NCBI RefSeq assembly: GCF_000523515.1
Contig: NZ_AWRU01000031.1
Span: 18,935 to 77,640 of the forward strand
Source of the DNA: Pedobacter sp. V48
GTDB lineage: Bacteria > Bacteroidota > Bacteroidia > Sphingobacteriales > Sphingobacteriaceae
Reading direction: 5' to 3'
DNA length: 58,706 nt
The notes beneath the pieces were generated by a model that worked only from the letters and a program-made list of their open reading frames with translations, had not been told where the DNA came from and did no database searches. Positions 18,867-28,055 of this stretch are shown one piece after another; position 1 is the first letter of the stretch, and the number at the start of each line of letters is the position of its first letter. The position numbers were made by a program, and so were the translations under genes.

Positions 18867-19490
18867 ATGAAGACAAATCGATTCTTAATGCTATTAAAAA
18901 CCCGTGGTGCGTTAACTGCAGGGGAAATTTCAAAGGAACTTGGGATTACAAGTGAGGGCGCCCGCTTACAACTCATAAAATTAGGTGAGGAGGGATTAAT
19001 CAAGTCGACCAACGAATCAAAAGGAGTTGGCAGACCTACTGTGTATTTTAGTTTAACAGAAGAAGGAAACGCTGGTTTTCCTGATACGCATGCGGAACTA
19101 ACCGTTAAGCTGATACAACTTATGAAGACTACGCTGGGCGACGAGGCTCTTGATAAAGTGATAGCGGCAGGTGAACAAGTTGGTAAAGAAAAATATTCTA
19201 ACGAATTACAATCAACTACAGATCTTGAAGGTCGTATCTCCCAGCTTGCGGATATCCGTACACGCGAAGGATACATGGCTGAATATAGTAAAGATGAACA
19301 AGGCTATTTATTGATAGAGAACCACTGCCCAATTTGCGCAGCGGCGCAGGTTTGCCAAGGTTTTTGTGCTTCAGAACTTAACACCTTTAAGTTTGTACTT
19401 GGCGAGGATATAGATATAACAAGGGTAAATCATATTATTGCTGGCGACAGAAGATGTGCCTACAGAATAACGCTAAAGAAGGCCAGTTAA
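18867..19490 (+). CDS. SufR-like winged-helix regulator with a cysteine cluster
   Basis: DNA-binding regulator of 207 residues. The N-terminal winged helix (about 1-75) contains LTAGEISKELGITSEGARLQLIKL and the wing GVGRPTVYFSLTEEG, as in COG2345/SufR-type proteins. The C-terminal half carries Cys154, Cys157, Cys163, Cys167 and Cys197 in HCPICAAAQVCQGFC and GDRRCAYRI; in cyanobacterial SufR, cysteines in the corresponding region bind an iron-sulfur cluster. Redox, iron or cluster-damage sensing is therefore likely, by inference. It is divergent from the RND efflux operon, with a perfect inverted repeat in its own leader, so autoregulation and control of the pump are probable. No suf genes are in the window. 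Confidence 0.85.
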   Translation: MKTNRFLMLLKTRGALTAGEISKELGITSEGARLQLIKLGEEGLIKSTNESKGVGRPTVYFSLTEEGNAGFPDTHAELTVKLIQLMKTTLGDEALDKVIAAGEQVGKEKYSNELQSTTDLEGRISQLADIRTREGYMAEYSKDEQGYLLIENHCPICAAAQVCQGFCASELNTFKFVLGEDIDITRVNHIIAGDRRCAYRITLKKAS

Positions 19491-19494
19491 AATA

Positions 19495-19525
19495 AGCATT
19501 CTCCAACTGAATGTCGAAGAATGCT
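19495..19525. terminator. Hairpin between the convergent regulator and valS genes
   Basis: AGCATTCT (19495-19502) pairs with AGAATGCT (19518-19525) around a 15-base loop. There is no T tract, so terminator function is weak. The loop AACTG (19505-19509) can also pair with CAGTT (19526-19530). Confidence 0.4.
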
Positions 19526-19534
19526 CAGTTAAAC

Positions 19535-22201
19535 TTATCCTTTTAAGGCAGCAAGACTTTCTTCGATAGTATTTATCTTCGATTCAGCATCAGCCTTTTT
19601 ATTGCGTTCGTTTTGAATGATCTCAGGTTTTGCATTTTGTACAAACCTTTCGTTACTCAACTTAGCATCTACAGATTTCAAAAAGCCCTGTAAATAAACC
19701 AATTCTCCATTTAGGCGTTCTATTTCAACATCAATATCAATAGCTTCATTTAAATGAATAAAGAATTCATCGTTGCCCACCATAAAGTTTACAGCTCCTG
19801 GAATCTTATCGTTTACAAACTCAACTTGATTAATATTAGCAAGTTTGAACACAATGTTTAACCATTTTTCGAAATCTAAAGATGAGTTTACTTTTATAGC
19901 AAGAGGAAGCGCTTCTTTAGGCGAGATCTGTTTTGTATTTCTAACATTTCTGATCTCAGCTACCAGGCCTTTAATAACCTCCACTTCTTTAAGTAACTGT
20001 ACATTAGCCTCACCAACAACAGGATAACTTGCTACGATACAGCAGTCAAGTTCACCTTTCTCTCCAAAGAGTTCATCATGCCATAGTTCTTCCGTTAGGA
20101 AAGGCATAAATGGATGCAATAATGTCAGGATTTTCTCGAAGAAACCGATAGTTACTTTTAAAGTTTCAGCATCTATTGGATGTTGATAGGTTGGCTTAAC
20201 CATTTCAAGGTACCAGGCACAGAAATCATCCCATACCAATTTATAACAAGCCATTAAAGCTTCCGATAAACGGTATTGTTTAAAGTTATCTTCAATCTCT
20301 GCGAGTGCTTCGTTAAAGCGGTTTTCGAACCACAATATTGCCTGCTGATTAGGATTTTCAAGATTTTCATCAACCTCCCAACCTTTAACCAATCTGAAGG
20401 CATTCCATATTTTGTTGGCAAAATTACGGCCTTGCTCGCAATAGCTTTCGTCGAACATCAAATCGTTTCCAGCCGGAGAGCACAACAGCATCCCTACCCT
20501 TACTCCATCAGCTCCATATTTTTCAATAAGCCCAATAGGATCAGGAGAGTTACCTAATGATTTCGACATTTTACGGCCTAATTTATCTCTTACAATACCT
20601 GTTAAATAAACATTTGTAAAAGGCTTTTGACCCCTGAACTCATGGCCTGCCATAATCATACGTGCTACCCAGAAAAATAAGATCTCAGGGGCAGTAACCA
20701 GATCATTGGTAGGATAATAATAGTTAATATCTTTATTGTCCGGATCTTTAAAACCATTAAACACAGAGATTGGCCACAACCACGATGAAAACCAGGTATC
20801 CATTACATCTGGATCCTGAGTTACAAAAGGTGCCAATTGATGTTTAAAACCATGGATTTCAGTTTCCGTAAATACTCCGTCAATATCTTTAAGTTTTAAA
20901 AACTCATCAAGTGCTTCTTCTTTAGTTTTTGCTACAACCCAATTGCCTTTATCATCGTACCATGCAGGAATTTGTTGTCCCCACCATAGTTGTCTACTGA
21001 TATTCCAGTCCCTAACATTCTCCATCCAATGACGATAGGTGTTTACGAACTTTTCAGGGATTAACTTAACATCACCCTCCAATACATCTTTCAATGCAGG
21101 TTTGGCCATTTCATCCATTTTACAGAACCATTGCATAGATAGCTTTGGCTCAATAGCTGCATTGGTACGTTCAGAAAAACCTACCTGCGATTTATAGTCC
21201 TCAACTTTATCTAAATGACCGGCTTCCTCTAATAAAACAGCGATCTTTTTTCTTGCCACAAAGCGGTCTTCACCAACAAGTACTACAGCAAGTTCATTTA
21301 ATGTGCCATCTTCATTTAAGATATCTATTACAGGTAGCTTGTGCTTAACACCCAATTCATAATCGTTCAAATCATGAGCAGGAGTAACCTTTAAACATCC
21401 GGTTCCAAAGTCCATCGTTACATACTCATCTTGAATAACAGGTATTTCACGATTGATTAGCGGTACAAAAACTTTTTTCCCTTTCAGGTGCTGGTAACGC
21501 TCGTCGCTAGGGTTAACACAAATGGCAGCATCTGCCATAATTGTTTCGGGACGGGTGGTAGCAATGGTTAAGAAATCATTGGTTCCGGATACCGAATATT
21601 TTATATAATATAATTTTTGATTTACCTCTTTACGGATCACTTCTTCATCAGAAACCGCAGTTTTACCTGCCGGATCCCAATTCACCATACGTACACCGCG
21701 ATAAATTCTTCCTTTTTTATACAAATGGATAAAACTATCAATTACGGCTTCTGACAGATCATCTTCCATTGTAAAGCGTGTACGCTCCCAGTCGCAACTT
21801 GCGCCTAGCTTTTTCAGTTGATCAAGAATAATACCTCCGTATTTCTCTTTCCATTCCCAGGCATATTTCAGAAATTCTTCTCTGCTAAGGTCTTTTTTGC
21901 TGATCCCCCTTTCTTTAAGCATAGCAACAACTTTTGCCTCAGTAGCAATTGATGCATGATCCGTTCCAGGTACCCAGCAAGCATTTTTCCCCTGCATACG
22001 TGCTCTACGAATCAGAACATCCTGAATTGTATTGTTTAGCATATGTCCCATATGTAAAACCCCAGTCACATTTGGAGGAGGTATTACAATGGTATAAGGC
22101 TCACGTTCGTCAGGCTCAGAATGAAAAAAGTTCTTTTCTATCCAGTAGCTGTACCATTTGTCTTCGGTTGCCGCCGGGTCGTATTTTGTAGAAATGCTCA
22201 T
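19535..22201 (-). CDS. valS: Valyl-tRNA synthetase
   Basis: Class I aminoacyl-tRNA synthetase of 888 residues that charges tRNA-Val. The HIGH-type motif appears as PPNVTGVLHMGHML (HMGH at about residues 50-53), and the KMSKS motif as GRKMSKSLGN near residue 545. The editing domain in between contains IATTRPETIMADAA, and the catalytic domain has WWGQQIPAWYDDKGNW. The C-terminal tail (about 820-885) is a coiled-coil tRNA-binding arm (IERLNGELVYLQGFLKSVDAKL). Length and order are normal. No T-box or other leader control was seen upstream. It converges on the SufR-like regulator gene. Confidence 0.98.
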   Translation of the reverse strand: MSISTKYDPAATEDKWYSYWIEKNFFHSEPDEREPYTIVIPPPNVTGVLHMGHMLNNTIQDVLIRRARMQGKNACWVPGTDHASIATEAKVVAMLKERGISKKDLSREEFLKYAWEWKEKYGGIILDQLKKLGASCDWERTRFTMEDDLSEAVIDSFIHLYKKGRIYRGVRMVNWDPAGKTAVSDEEVIRKEVNQKLYYIKYSVSGTNDFLTIATTRPETIMADAAICVNPSDERYQHLKGKKVFVPLINREIPVIQDEYVTMDFGTGCLKVTPAHDLNDYELGVKHKLPVIDILNEDGTLNELAVVLVGEDRFVARKKIAVLLEEAGHLDKVEDYKSQVGFSERTNAAIEPKLSMQWFCKMDEMAKPALKDVLEGDVKLIPEKFVNTYRHWMENVRDWNISRQLWWGQQIPAWYDDKGNWVVAKTKEEALDEFLKLKDIDGVFTETEIHGFKHQLAPFVTQDPDVMDTWFSSWLWPISVFNGFKDPDNKDINYYYPTNDLVTAPEILFFWVARMIMAGHEFRGQKPFTNVYLTGIVRDKLGRKMSKSLGNSPDPIGLIEKYGADGVRVGMLLCSPAGNDLMFDESYCEQGRNFANKIWNAFRLVKGWEVDENLENPNQQAILWFENRFNEALAEIEDNFKQYRLSEALMACYKLVWDDFCAWYLEMVKPTYQHPIDAETLKVTIGFFEKILTLLHPFMPFLTEELWHDELFGEKGELDCCIVASYPVVGEANVQLLKEVEVIKGLVAEIRNVRNTKQISPKEALPLAIKVNSSLDFEKWLNIVFKLANINQVEFVNDKIPGAVNFMVGNDEFFIHLNEAIDIDVEIERLNGELVYLQGFLKSVDAKLSNERFVQNAKPEIIQNERNKKADAESKINTIEESLAALKG

Positions 22202-22421
22202 TATTTTGAAAAAGTATCAGATTTGGCTGTAAAAATAAGAATAAAAAAGACAGATGCTATTCGCTTCCTCAAAATCTTGAAGGGAAGATTTTGCATGTCA
22301 GCTCATAACACTGACTTTTTTTGGAAAATAGCAAGAGAAACAGAAGAGTAAGATGAACAATTCAATTTGATAAATCTCGACCTCATACAGGTTTACACTC
22401 CCTCTTTAGACACTTTATATT

Positions 22422-22460
22422 AAAAAAGATCAATGTCCTCAAAGTACATTGATCTTTTTT
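22422..22460. terminator. Bidirectional terminator below the DPP-IV-type peptidase gene
   Basis: A perfect 15-bp stem (22422-22436 with 22446-22460) and a 9-base loop, with six A bases on one side and six T bases on the other, works on either strand. It ends the minus-strand peptidase gene, whose stop is at 22474. The remainder of 22202-22421 shows no gene; it must hold the valS promoter but no TAnnTTTG match was seen. Confidence 0.85.
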
Positions 22461-22473
22461 AACCTTAGTTTCT

Positions 22474-24627
22474 TTACTTCAAATTTTGCATAAAGTAATC
22501 AGTAACCTTTTGATACAAATGCGCTCTGTCTTTACCAATTACGTTATGCTCATGACCTGGATAGATCATATAATCTACCTGAATACCCTTATCAACAGCT
22601 TTTTTAACAAAATCGACAGAGTGTTGCTGTACTACAACCGGATCTTGCATACCATGAATTAACAACAGCTTTCCTTTTAGCTGATCAACCTTACTACTCA
22701 AGTCAGTAGCGGCATAGCCTTCGGGATTTTCCTGCGGAGTATCCATATAGCGTTCAGTGTACATCACCTCATAAAACTTCCAGTTTATTACCGGGCCACC
22801 TGCAACAGCGGCTTTAAAAATACCAGGATGTGTAACCATAAAATCAACCGTTCCAAAACCTCCAAAGCTCCAGCCAAATAGGCCCATATTAGCAGAATCA
22901 ACATAAGGAAGCCCCTTCAGGTAATCTACAGCCTTCATCATATCTTCCATTTGCACGTCCCCCGCTCTGCGGAACATAGACTGTTCAAAAGCTTTACCTC
23001 TATTATCGCTTCCTCTTGTGTCAATTGTTAGTACCACATAACCACGCTCAGCCATATACCTGAACCAATAATCTCCGGCACCGGCATTCCATGAATTTAA
23101 GATAAGTTGAGCATGAGAACCGCCATACCAATACACAATAACAGGATATTTTTTAGTGCTATCATAACCAACTGGTTTATATAAGCTGCAATACAAATCG
23201 TCTCCACCGTTACTTTTTATAGTAAAGATCGATGAGTTTTCTGTAGCAAACGCAGCTAAAGGATTGGGAGCTTTTAATAATGTTTTTGTTTTAGCCGTTG
23301 CAGTTTCAATTAACTGGATTACTCGGGGTTGTTCCGGATTACTGTAATTATCAATTACACTGTTTCCTGAAGTACTTATTTGTGTATTGTGCACTGCTGA
23401 ACCTTGTGTAATCCTGTTAGATTTACCTGATTTCACATTAAGTGTATATAAATTACGAGTTATCGGAGATTCTTCAGTAGAAACATAAAACAGCTGACCA
23501 CCCTTTATATTAAATCCTTTTACATCAAGTACCTCCCAGTTCCCTTTAGTCAACTGTTTTAATACTTTTCCATTTAAATCGTATAGATATAAATGATTCC
23601 ATCCATCACGGTTACTTTGCCAGATGAACTTAGAAGGATCATTTTTAAGGAATAACATAGGGACTAAAGGCTCAACATATTTTTCATCCTTTTCTTCAAA
23701 TAATGTTTTCACGAAATCACCGGTAACTGCATTATATTGATTTAGCTTCATGTGATTCTGTCCGCGGTTTAAAACGGCAATGTATATGTATTTATCATCC
23801 GGACTCCATGCAATATTAGTAAGATACTGTTCAACAGGCTCACCCGTTTTAAGGTAAACCACGGCTTTACTTTCCGCATTATAAACCCCTACTGTTACCT
23901 CATGACTCTTATCGCCTGCCATAGGGTATTTAATATTTACATTTTTTGCAGGCCTGGTTGTCCAATCTATGATCGGATAATCAGAAACCATGCTTTGATC
24001 CATTCTATAAAAAGCAAGAGACTTACCACTATTGCTCCAGAATGTTCCTTTTGTTATTCCAAATTCATCACGGTGTACCGACGAAGCATAAACAATATCT
24101 TTACTCCCATCCTTTGTTACCTGATTCTGATCAGCGCCATTAGCCACAAACAAATTGAAATTATCCAGATACGCGATGTACCCGGCTTTACTTTCTTCTA
24201 CATTAGTTTTGCTGGCAATTGCCGCATCTACAATTACTTTATAGGTATTCTTAGCAGGATTAAAAGCAACCTTACTTCCGTTTACGGTTAATATCCAATC
24301 AGGTCCCTGATTAAATTGAATAACAGGCATCGCCTTTAACGTATCCTTTTGGAGTGATTTTAATTTCTGATTTAGCTGGGCCAATGATAAGAACTCCTGC
24401 TCCTGCTGACTCTTAAAATTGCCACTCATCCATACAGGTTCATTCCCTATTTTTTTGGCATACACATAATTCTCTGTGCCATAAATAAATTGAATTTGAG
24501 AAAGATTTTCCGGAGCCAAAGTAGTGCGTGCATTACTCATTGCATCCTGAATGGTCAATTGTTTATCCTGGGCTATACCATAAAAAGCAATTGACAACAA
24601 TTGAATACATAAAATCAGTTTTTTCAT
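22474..24627 (-). CDS. Exported S9 family prolyl peptidase (DPP-IV type)
   Basis: Serine peptidase of 717 residues, expected to remove Xaa-Pro or Xaa-Ala dipeptides from peptides in the periplasm. It has a signal peptide (about 1-19), an N-terminal eight-bladed propeller (about 60-440), and a C-terminal alpha/beta hydrolase. The triad is visible: Ser587 in GWSFGG, Asp662 in HGMQDPVV and His694 (or His692) in YPGHEHNVIG. The YWYGGSH segment and the DTRGSDNRG loop are characteristic. The promoter box at 24737-24744 leaves an approximately 100-base leader that contains a long imperfect hairpin. It is divergent from the EamA permease gene. Confidence 0.94.
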   Translation of the reverse strand: MKKLILCIQLLSIAFYGIAQDKQLTIQDAMSNARTTLAPENLSQIQFIYGTENYVYAKKIGNEPVWMSGNFKSQQEQEFLSLAQLNQKLKSLQKDTLKAMPVIQFNQGPDWILTVNGSKVAFNPAKNTYKVIVDAAIASKTNVEESKAGYIAYLDNFNLFVANGADQNQVTKDGSKDIVYASSVHRDEFGITKGTFWSNSGKSLAFYRMDQSMVSDYPIIDWTTRPAKNVNIKYPMAGDKSHEVTVGVYNAESKAVVYLKTGEPVEQYLTNIAWSPDDKYIYIAVLNRGQNHMKLNQYNAVTGDFVKTLFEEKDEKYVEPLVPMLFLKNDPSKFIWQSNRDGWNHLYLYDLNGKVLKQLTKGNWEVLDVKGFNIKGGQLFYVSTEESPITRNLYTLNVKSGKSNRITQGSAVHNTQISTSGNSVIDNYSNPEQPRVIQLIETATAKTKTLLKAPNPLAAFATENSSIFTIKSNGGDDLYCSLYKPVGYDSTKKYPVIVYWYGGSHAQLILNSWNAGAGDYWFRYMAERGYVVLTIDTRGSDNRGKAFEQSMFRRAGDVQMEDMMKAVDYLKGLPYVDSANMGLFGWSFGGFGTVDFMVTHPGIFKAAVAGGPVINWKFYEVMYTERYMDTPQENPEGYAATDLSSKVDQLKGKLLLIHGMQDPVVVQQHSVDFVKKAVDKGIQVDYMIYPGHEHNVIGKDRAHLYQKVTDYFMQNLK

Positions 24628-24644
24628 CAGTTGTTCTAAAAGAT

Positions 24645-24715
24645 GATGAAGCTATCATGCGCTGCCCGATATTATTCATTTCGGTTTATATGATGCAGCA
24701 CATGATGGTTTCATC
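24645..24715 (-). promoter_or_regulatory. Long imperfect inverted repeat in the peptidase mRNA leader
   Basis: Arms 24645-24665 and 24695-24715 match as inverted copies at 18 of 21 positions around a 29-base loop. The structure occupies most of the leader between the -7 box and the ATG at 24627. Possible roles are translation control or a repressor site. Confidence 0.5.
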
Positions 24716-24736
24716 GTATGAATAATAAGTTGGGGC

Positions 24737-24744
24737 CAAACTTA
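24737..24744 (-). promoter_or_regulatory. -7 box (TAAGTTTG) of the DPP-IV-type peptidase gene
   Basis: CAAACTTA on the plus strand is TAAGTTTG on the minus strand, exactly the Bacteroidota consensus. It predicts a start near 24730 and a leader of about 100 bases. Confidence 0.45.
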
Positions 24745-24778
24745 TACAAAATATCGCAAATTACATCGCTGGCTTGAT

Positions 24779-24786
24779 TACCTTTG
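24779..24786 (+). promoter_or_regulatory. -7 box (TACCTTTG) of the EamA gene, implying a leaderless mRNA
   Basis: TACCTTTG matches TAnnTTTG exactly and ends 4 bases before the GTG start at 24791, so little or no 5' leader can exist. No -33 TTTG was identified. Confidence 0.5.
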
Positions 24787-24790
24787 ATGT

Positions 24791-25672
24791 GTGAAAAACA
24801 TCTTTATAGGTTTACTGTTCGCTATGTTGTGGGCCTCAGCATCTGTAGCTACAAAATTTGGCATTTTATCTGCGCCTCCATTGGTCCTGGCAAATATTCG
24901 TTTTTTCCTTGCGGGGCTTGTATTACTCTCATTTGGATATGTATTTAATAAATCCTATAAATTACCTAATGCCGAAGAATGGAAGCATCTTGCAGTATTT
25001 GGACTTTTAAATACCACCGTTTATCTGGGCTTGTATGTATGTGCGATGAAATATACCGCTGCAGGTATAGGCAGTTTAGCAACATCAACAAACCCACTAT
25101 TAATCGTACTATTATCTTCCTGGCTAATTGGTCGTAAACCTTCGAAAGAAGAAATATTTAGTATTATAATAGGCATGGCAGGTATCGGAATTGCAACCTA
25201 TCCACTGTTAAAAGATAGCAGTACAACGCTAATGGGAATCAGCTTATTGATGTTAAGTATGGTCTGTGTATCTTTTGCCAGTGTATACTATGCAAGAGTA
25301 AAATGGAAGCTTCCCAACATTTTGATCAATGGATGGCAAGTGGCGCTAGGGGGAATATTTCTACTCCCGTTTACCTTTTTCTTTAGTGATTTCTCATCGA
25401 TAAAAATGGACAACAGGTTTATATTTTCTGCTTTATGGCTTAGCCTTGCAGTCTCCGTAATAGGGCTTATATGTTGGTTCTACTTATTAAAAATAGATAC
25501 GGTTAAAGCTTCACTATGGCTGTTTCTCTGTCCACTTTTCGGCTTCTTTTATGCCTGGTGGTTAATGGATGAGCCCATTACCCTGTATACAGTTGCAGGT
25601 ACTTTGCTTGTTGTTTTCGGATTGTATCTTGGCCAGAGAAAAAAATTAAGCAGAAGTATTAATAAGCAGTAA
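24791..25672 (+). CDS. EamA (DMT superfamily) permease
   Basis: Inner-membrane transporter of 293 residues with ten predicted helices arranged as two EamA repeats (about 1-140 and 150-285). The first reads GLLFAMLWASASVATKFGI, followed by PLVLANIRFFLAG, as in drug/metabolite exporters of the RhaT/YdcZ-like group. The second repeat ends with WWLMDEPITLYTVAGTLLVVFGLYLGQR, a common EamA terminus. The start codon is GTG, placed directly after the -7 box; an ATG overlapping it by four bases (24787) is out of frame. The cargo is unknown; many relatives export amino acids or metabolites. Confidence 0.9.
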   Translation: MKNIFIGLLFAMLWASASVATKFGILSAPPLVLANIRFFLAGLVLLSFGYVFNKSYKLPNAEEWKHLAVFGLLNTTVYLGLYVCAMKYTAAGIGSLATSTNPLLIVLLSSWLIGRKPSKEEIFSIIIGMAGIGIATYPLLKDSSTTLMGISLLMLSMVCVSFASVYYARVKWKLPNILINGWQVALGGIFLLPFTFFFSDFSSIKMDNRFIFSALWLSLAVSVIGLICWFYLLKIDTVKASLWLFLCPLFGFFYAWWLMDEPITLYTVAGTLLVVFGLYLGQRKKLSRSINKQ

Positions 25673-25699
25673 GCAGATTATACCTCACCAAACAATAGA

Positions 25700-25743
25700 A
25701 CATATTTTACACCCCTTACACAATAAAATATGTTAAAATATGT
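25700..25743. repeat. Three copies of a 10-mer, one inverted, downstream of the EamA gene
   Basis: TAAAATATGT occurs in tandem at 25724-25733 and 25734-25743, and its exact inverse ACATATTTTA at 25700-25709. The first two copies can form a 10-bp hairpin. It may be a terminator of the permease gene or a protein-binding cluster. The wider gap 25673-25985 otherwise holds only a doubtful 28-codon frame at 25768 and the presumed promoter of the M13 peptidase. Confidence 0.55.
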
Positions 25744-25985
25744 TAAATAGGTATAACTGACTTAGTCATGAAAGCAATAAAACTATTTTTCTTTTCGGGT
25801 TCCTTGCTTAGGCGGTTCAGCCTAACTAAAATCTACTACTGGTTTAACAAGTAATATTTTGAATAGACAAAATGCTTGTTAAGCAGTATTTATTACTTTT
25901 ACCTCATTGATGTTATTATAAACACCACATGTCGCAGGGATTCTCCTGTATAGGTAAAGTGTTATAAAATCTGTTGACTAACTTT

Positions 25986-28022
25986 ATGAATATTTTAAAA
26001 CTAACCAGGCATATTGTTGCCTTAGGAATTCTTGCGACCGGCTATACAGCTAGTGCTCAATCTCCCGCAAAATTTATCGACCCAACCAACATGGATCTCA
26101 GCATAAAACCTGGAGATGATTTTTACACCTACGCCAGCGGCACATGGATTAAAAACAATCCTGTTCCTGCAAAAGAGACCCGTTGGGGCAGTTTCAATGC
26201 ATTAAGGGATTTCAACATCAATGCCGTAAAAGGACTTGTAGAAGATGCGACTGCTGATAAAACAGCTCCCGTGGGATCAGTAAAAAAACGTGTGGGTGAT
26301 TTCTTTGCTGCTGCAATGGACAGTATTGCAATTGAAAAATTAGATTATAGCCCAATTAAAGCTGATCTGGAAAAAGTTAAACAACTTAAAACTGTTCAAG
26401 ATATTTTGGACCAAACAGTATATATGCGTGTGAGCGGACTTGCTTCCCCTATGTTTGGATTTGGTGTTGGCCAGGACAGAAAAAACGTAACAAAATACCT
26501 TCCGCAACTTGGACAAGGTGGCACTACGCTTCCCGATCGTGATTACTATTTGAAGGATGACAGCAGGAGTGTAAAGATCCGTGAGGCGTATACAACCTAC
26601 ATGACTACCCTTTTTGGTTTAATTGGCTACAAGAACACCGAAGCTCAGAAAAAAGCAGCAACGGTAATGTCAATAGAAAAGAAATTTGCAGATGCACAAA
26701 TGTCTCGTGTAGAAATGCGCGATCCATATAAAACCTATAATAAGTTTAGCGTTGCAGACTTTAGTAAGACCACTCCATCTGTAGACTGGGCAAAAATGCT
26801 GCCTAAACTAAAAGTAAATGGCCAGGATACAATACTTGTTTCTACTCCTAAATTCTTTGTGACTTTTGACGAAATGCTAAAGAGTGTTTCTTTAAAAGAT
26901 TGGAAAACATACCTGGAATGGAATGTATTAAAAAATGCTGCTCCTAACCTAAGTTCACCTTTTGTAGCTGCAAATTTTGCTTTTAATCAGGTTCAAAGTG
27001 GACAAAAAGTTCAAACTCCAAGATGGCAAAGAATGTCGCAATTAACAGATGGCACAATTGGAGAACTGTTAGGGCAACTATACGTGGCCAAATATTTTAA
27101 GCCAGATGCAAAGCTACGTATGGCGGAACTTATCAGTAACCTTAGAAAGGCATTTGAGATCAGGATTAAAAACCTTGACTGGATGAGTGCCCCAACAAAG
27201 GAAAAAGCACTTGCCAAACTAAATGCATTTGTTCCAAAAATTGGATATCCGGACAAGTGGAAAAACTATGATGGCTTAGCTATAAGCCGCACTTCTTATT
27301 TCCAGAACTTAAGAAACGCAGGTGCATGGGGATATAAAGAATCAATAGATCAATTAGGTAAACCTGTAGACCGTACGCGTTTCGGAATGACTCCACCAAC
27401 AGTTAATGCCTACTATAGCCCAACAATGAACGAGATTGTATTCCCTGCCGGGATTCTTCAGTTCCCGTTCTTTGATCCAAATGCTGATGATGCTGTTAAT
27501 TATGGTGGTATTGGTGCTGTAATTGGACATGAAATGTCTCACGGATTTGATGATTCTGGCAGCCAGTATGATAAAGATGGTAATCTGCGTAACTGGTGGA
27601 CTGATGAAGATAAAACTAAATTTGAAGCAAAAACCAAGGCTTTAGGAGAGCAATTTGACGCCTATACTGTATTAGATACCATCCACGTAATAGGAAAACT
27701 GACGATGGGCGAAAATATAGGTGACCTTGGTGGCCTAAATGCTGCATATACTGCATTTAAGTTAACTAAACAGGGTCAGTCCAATGAAAAGATTGATGGT
27801 TTTACACCAGATCAACGTTTCTTCCTTTCCTGGGCACAGGTTTGGAGAGGTAATATTTTACCTGAAAGTGCGGCGCAGCTGATTAAAACAGATCCCCACT
27901 CGCCAGGGCCTTACAGAACCATTGGAGCACCGGTAAATATGGATGCGTGGTACGAGGCATTTGATGTTAAACCGGGCGACAAATTATATAAGAAACCTGA
28001 AGACAGAATTAGAATGTGGTAA
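25986..28022 (+). CDS. Exported M13 family zinc metallopeptidase (neprilysin/PepO-like)
   Basis: Zinc oligopeptidase of 678 residues with an N-terminal signal peptide ending near ASAQ (residues 1-24). The zinc-binding HExxH is His515-Glu-Met-Ser-His519 (IGHEMSHGFDD), and the third ligand is Glu576 in GENIGDLGG. The M13 opening motif SIKPGDDFYTYASGTWIKNNP is intact, as is the substrate-site NAYYSPTMNEIVFPAG segment. The ATG at 25986 is preferred over an in-frame TTG at 25974, because the signal peptide then starts normally. It likely degrades peptides in the periplasm. A bidirectional terminator follows immediately, and the TetR gene converges on it. Confidence 0.95.
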   Translation: MNILKLTRHIVALGILATGYTASAQSPAKFIDPTNMDLSIKPGDDFYTYASGTWIKNNPVPAKETRWGSFNALRDFNINAVKGLVEDATADKTAPVGSVKKRVGDFFAAAMDSIAIEKLDYSPIKADLEKVKQLKTVQDILDQTVYMRVSGLASPMFGFGVGQDRKNVTKYLPQLGQGGTTLPDRDYYLKDDSRSVKIREAYTTYMTTLFGLIGYKNTEAQKKAATVMSIEKKFADAQMSRVEMRDPYKTYNKFSVADFSKTTPSVDWAKMLPKLKVNGQDTILVSTPKFFVTFDEMLKSVSLKDWKTYLEWNVLKNAAPNLSSPFVAANFAFNQVQSGQKVQTPRWQRMSQLTDGTIGELLGQLYVAKYFKPDAKLRMAELISNLRKAFEIRIKNLDWMSAPTKEKALAKLNAFVPKIGYPDKWKNYDGLAISRTSYFQNLRNAGAWGYKESIDQLGKPVDRTRFGMTPPTVNAYYSPTMNEIVFPAGILQFPFFDPNADDAVNYGGIGAVIGHEMSHGFDDSGSQYDKDGNLRNWWTDEDKTKFEAKTKALGEQFDAYTVLDTIHVIGKLTMGENIGDLGGLNAAYTAFKLTKQGQSNEKIDGFTPDQRFFLSWAQVWRGNILPESAAQLIKTDPHSPGPYRTIGAPVNMDAWYEAFDVKPGDKLYKKPEDRIRMW

Positions 28023-28027
28023 ATATA

Positions 28028-28053
28028 TAATGGCGCTTGCAAAAGCGCCATTA
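28028..28053. terminator. Bidirectional terminator with a GCAA tetraloop
   Basis: TAATGGCGCTT (28028-28038) and AAGCGCCATTA (28043-28053) form a perfect 11-bp stem with a GCAA loop between the convergent M13 peptidase and TetR genes. The spacing (33 bases between stops) leaves room for nothing else. Confidence 0.8.
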
Positions 28054-28055
28054 GT

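Noticed and set aside
18860..19276. Minus-strand frame of 138 codons opposite the SufR-like gene
   Set aside because: The plus-strand gene has clear winged-helix and cysteine motifs; the antisense frame is Ser/Val-rich and featureless.
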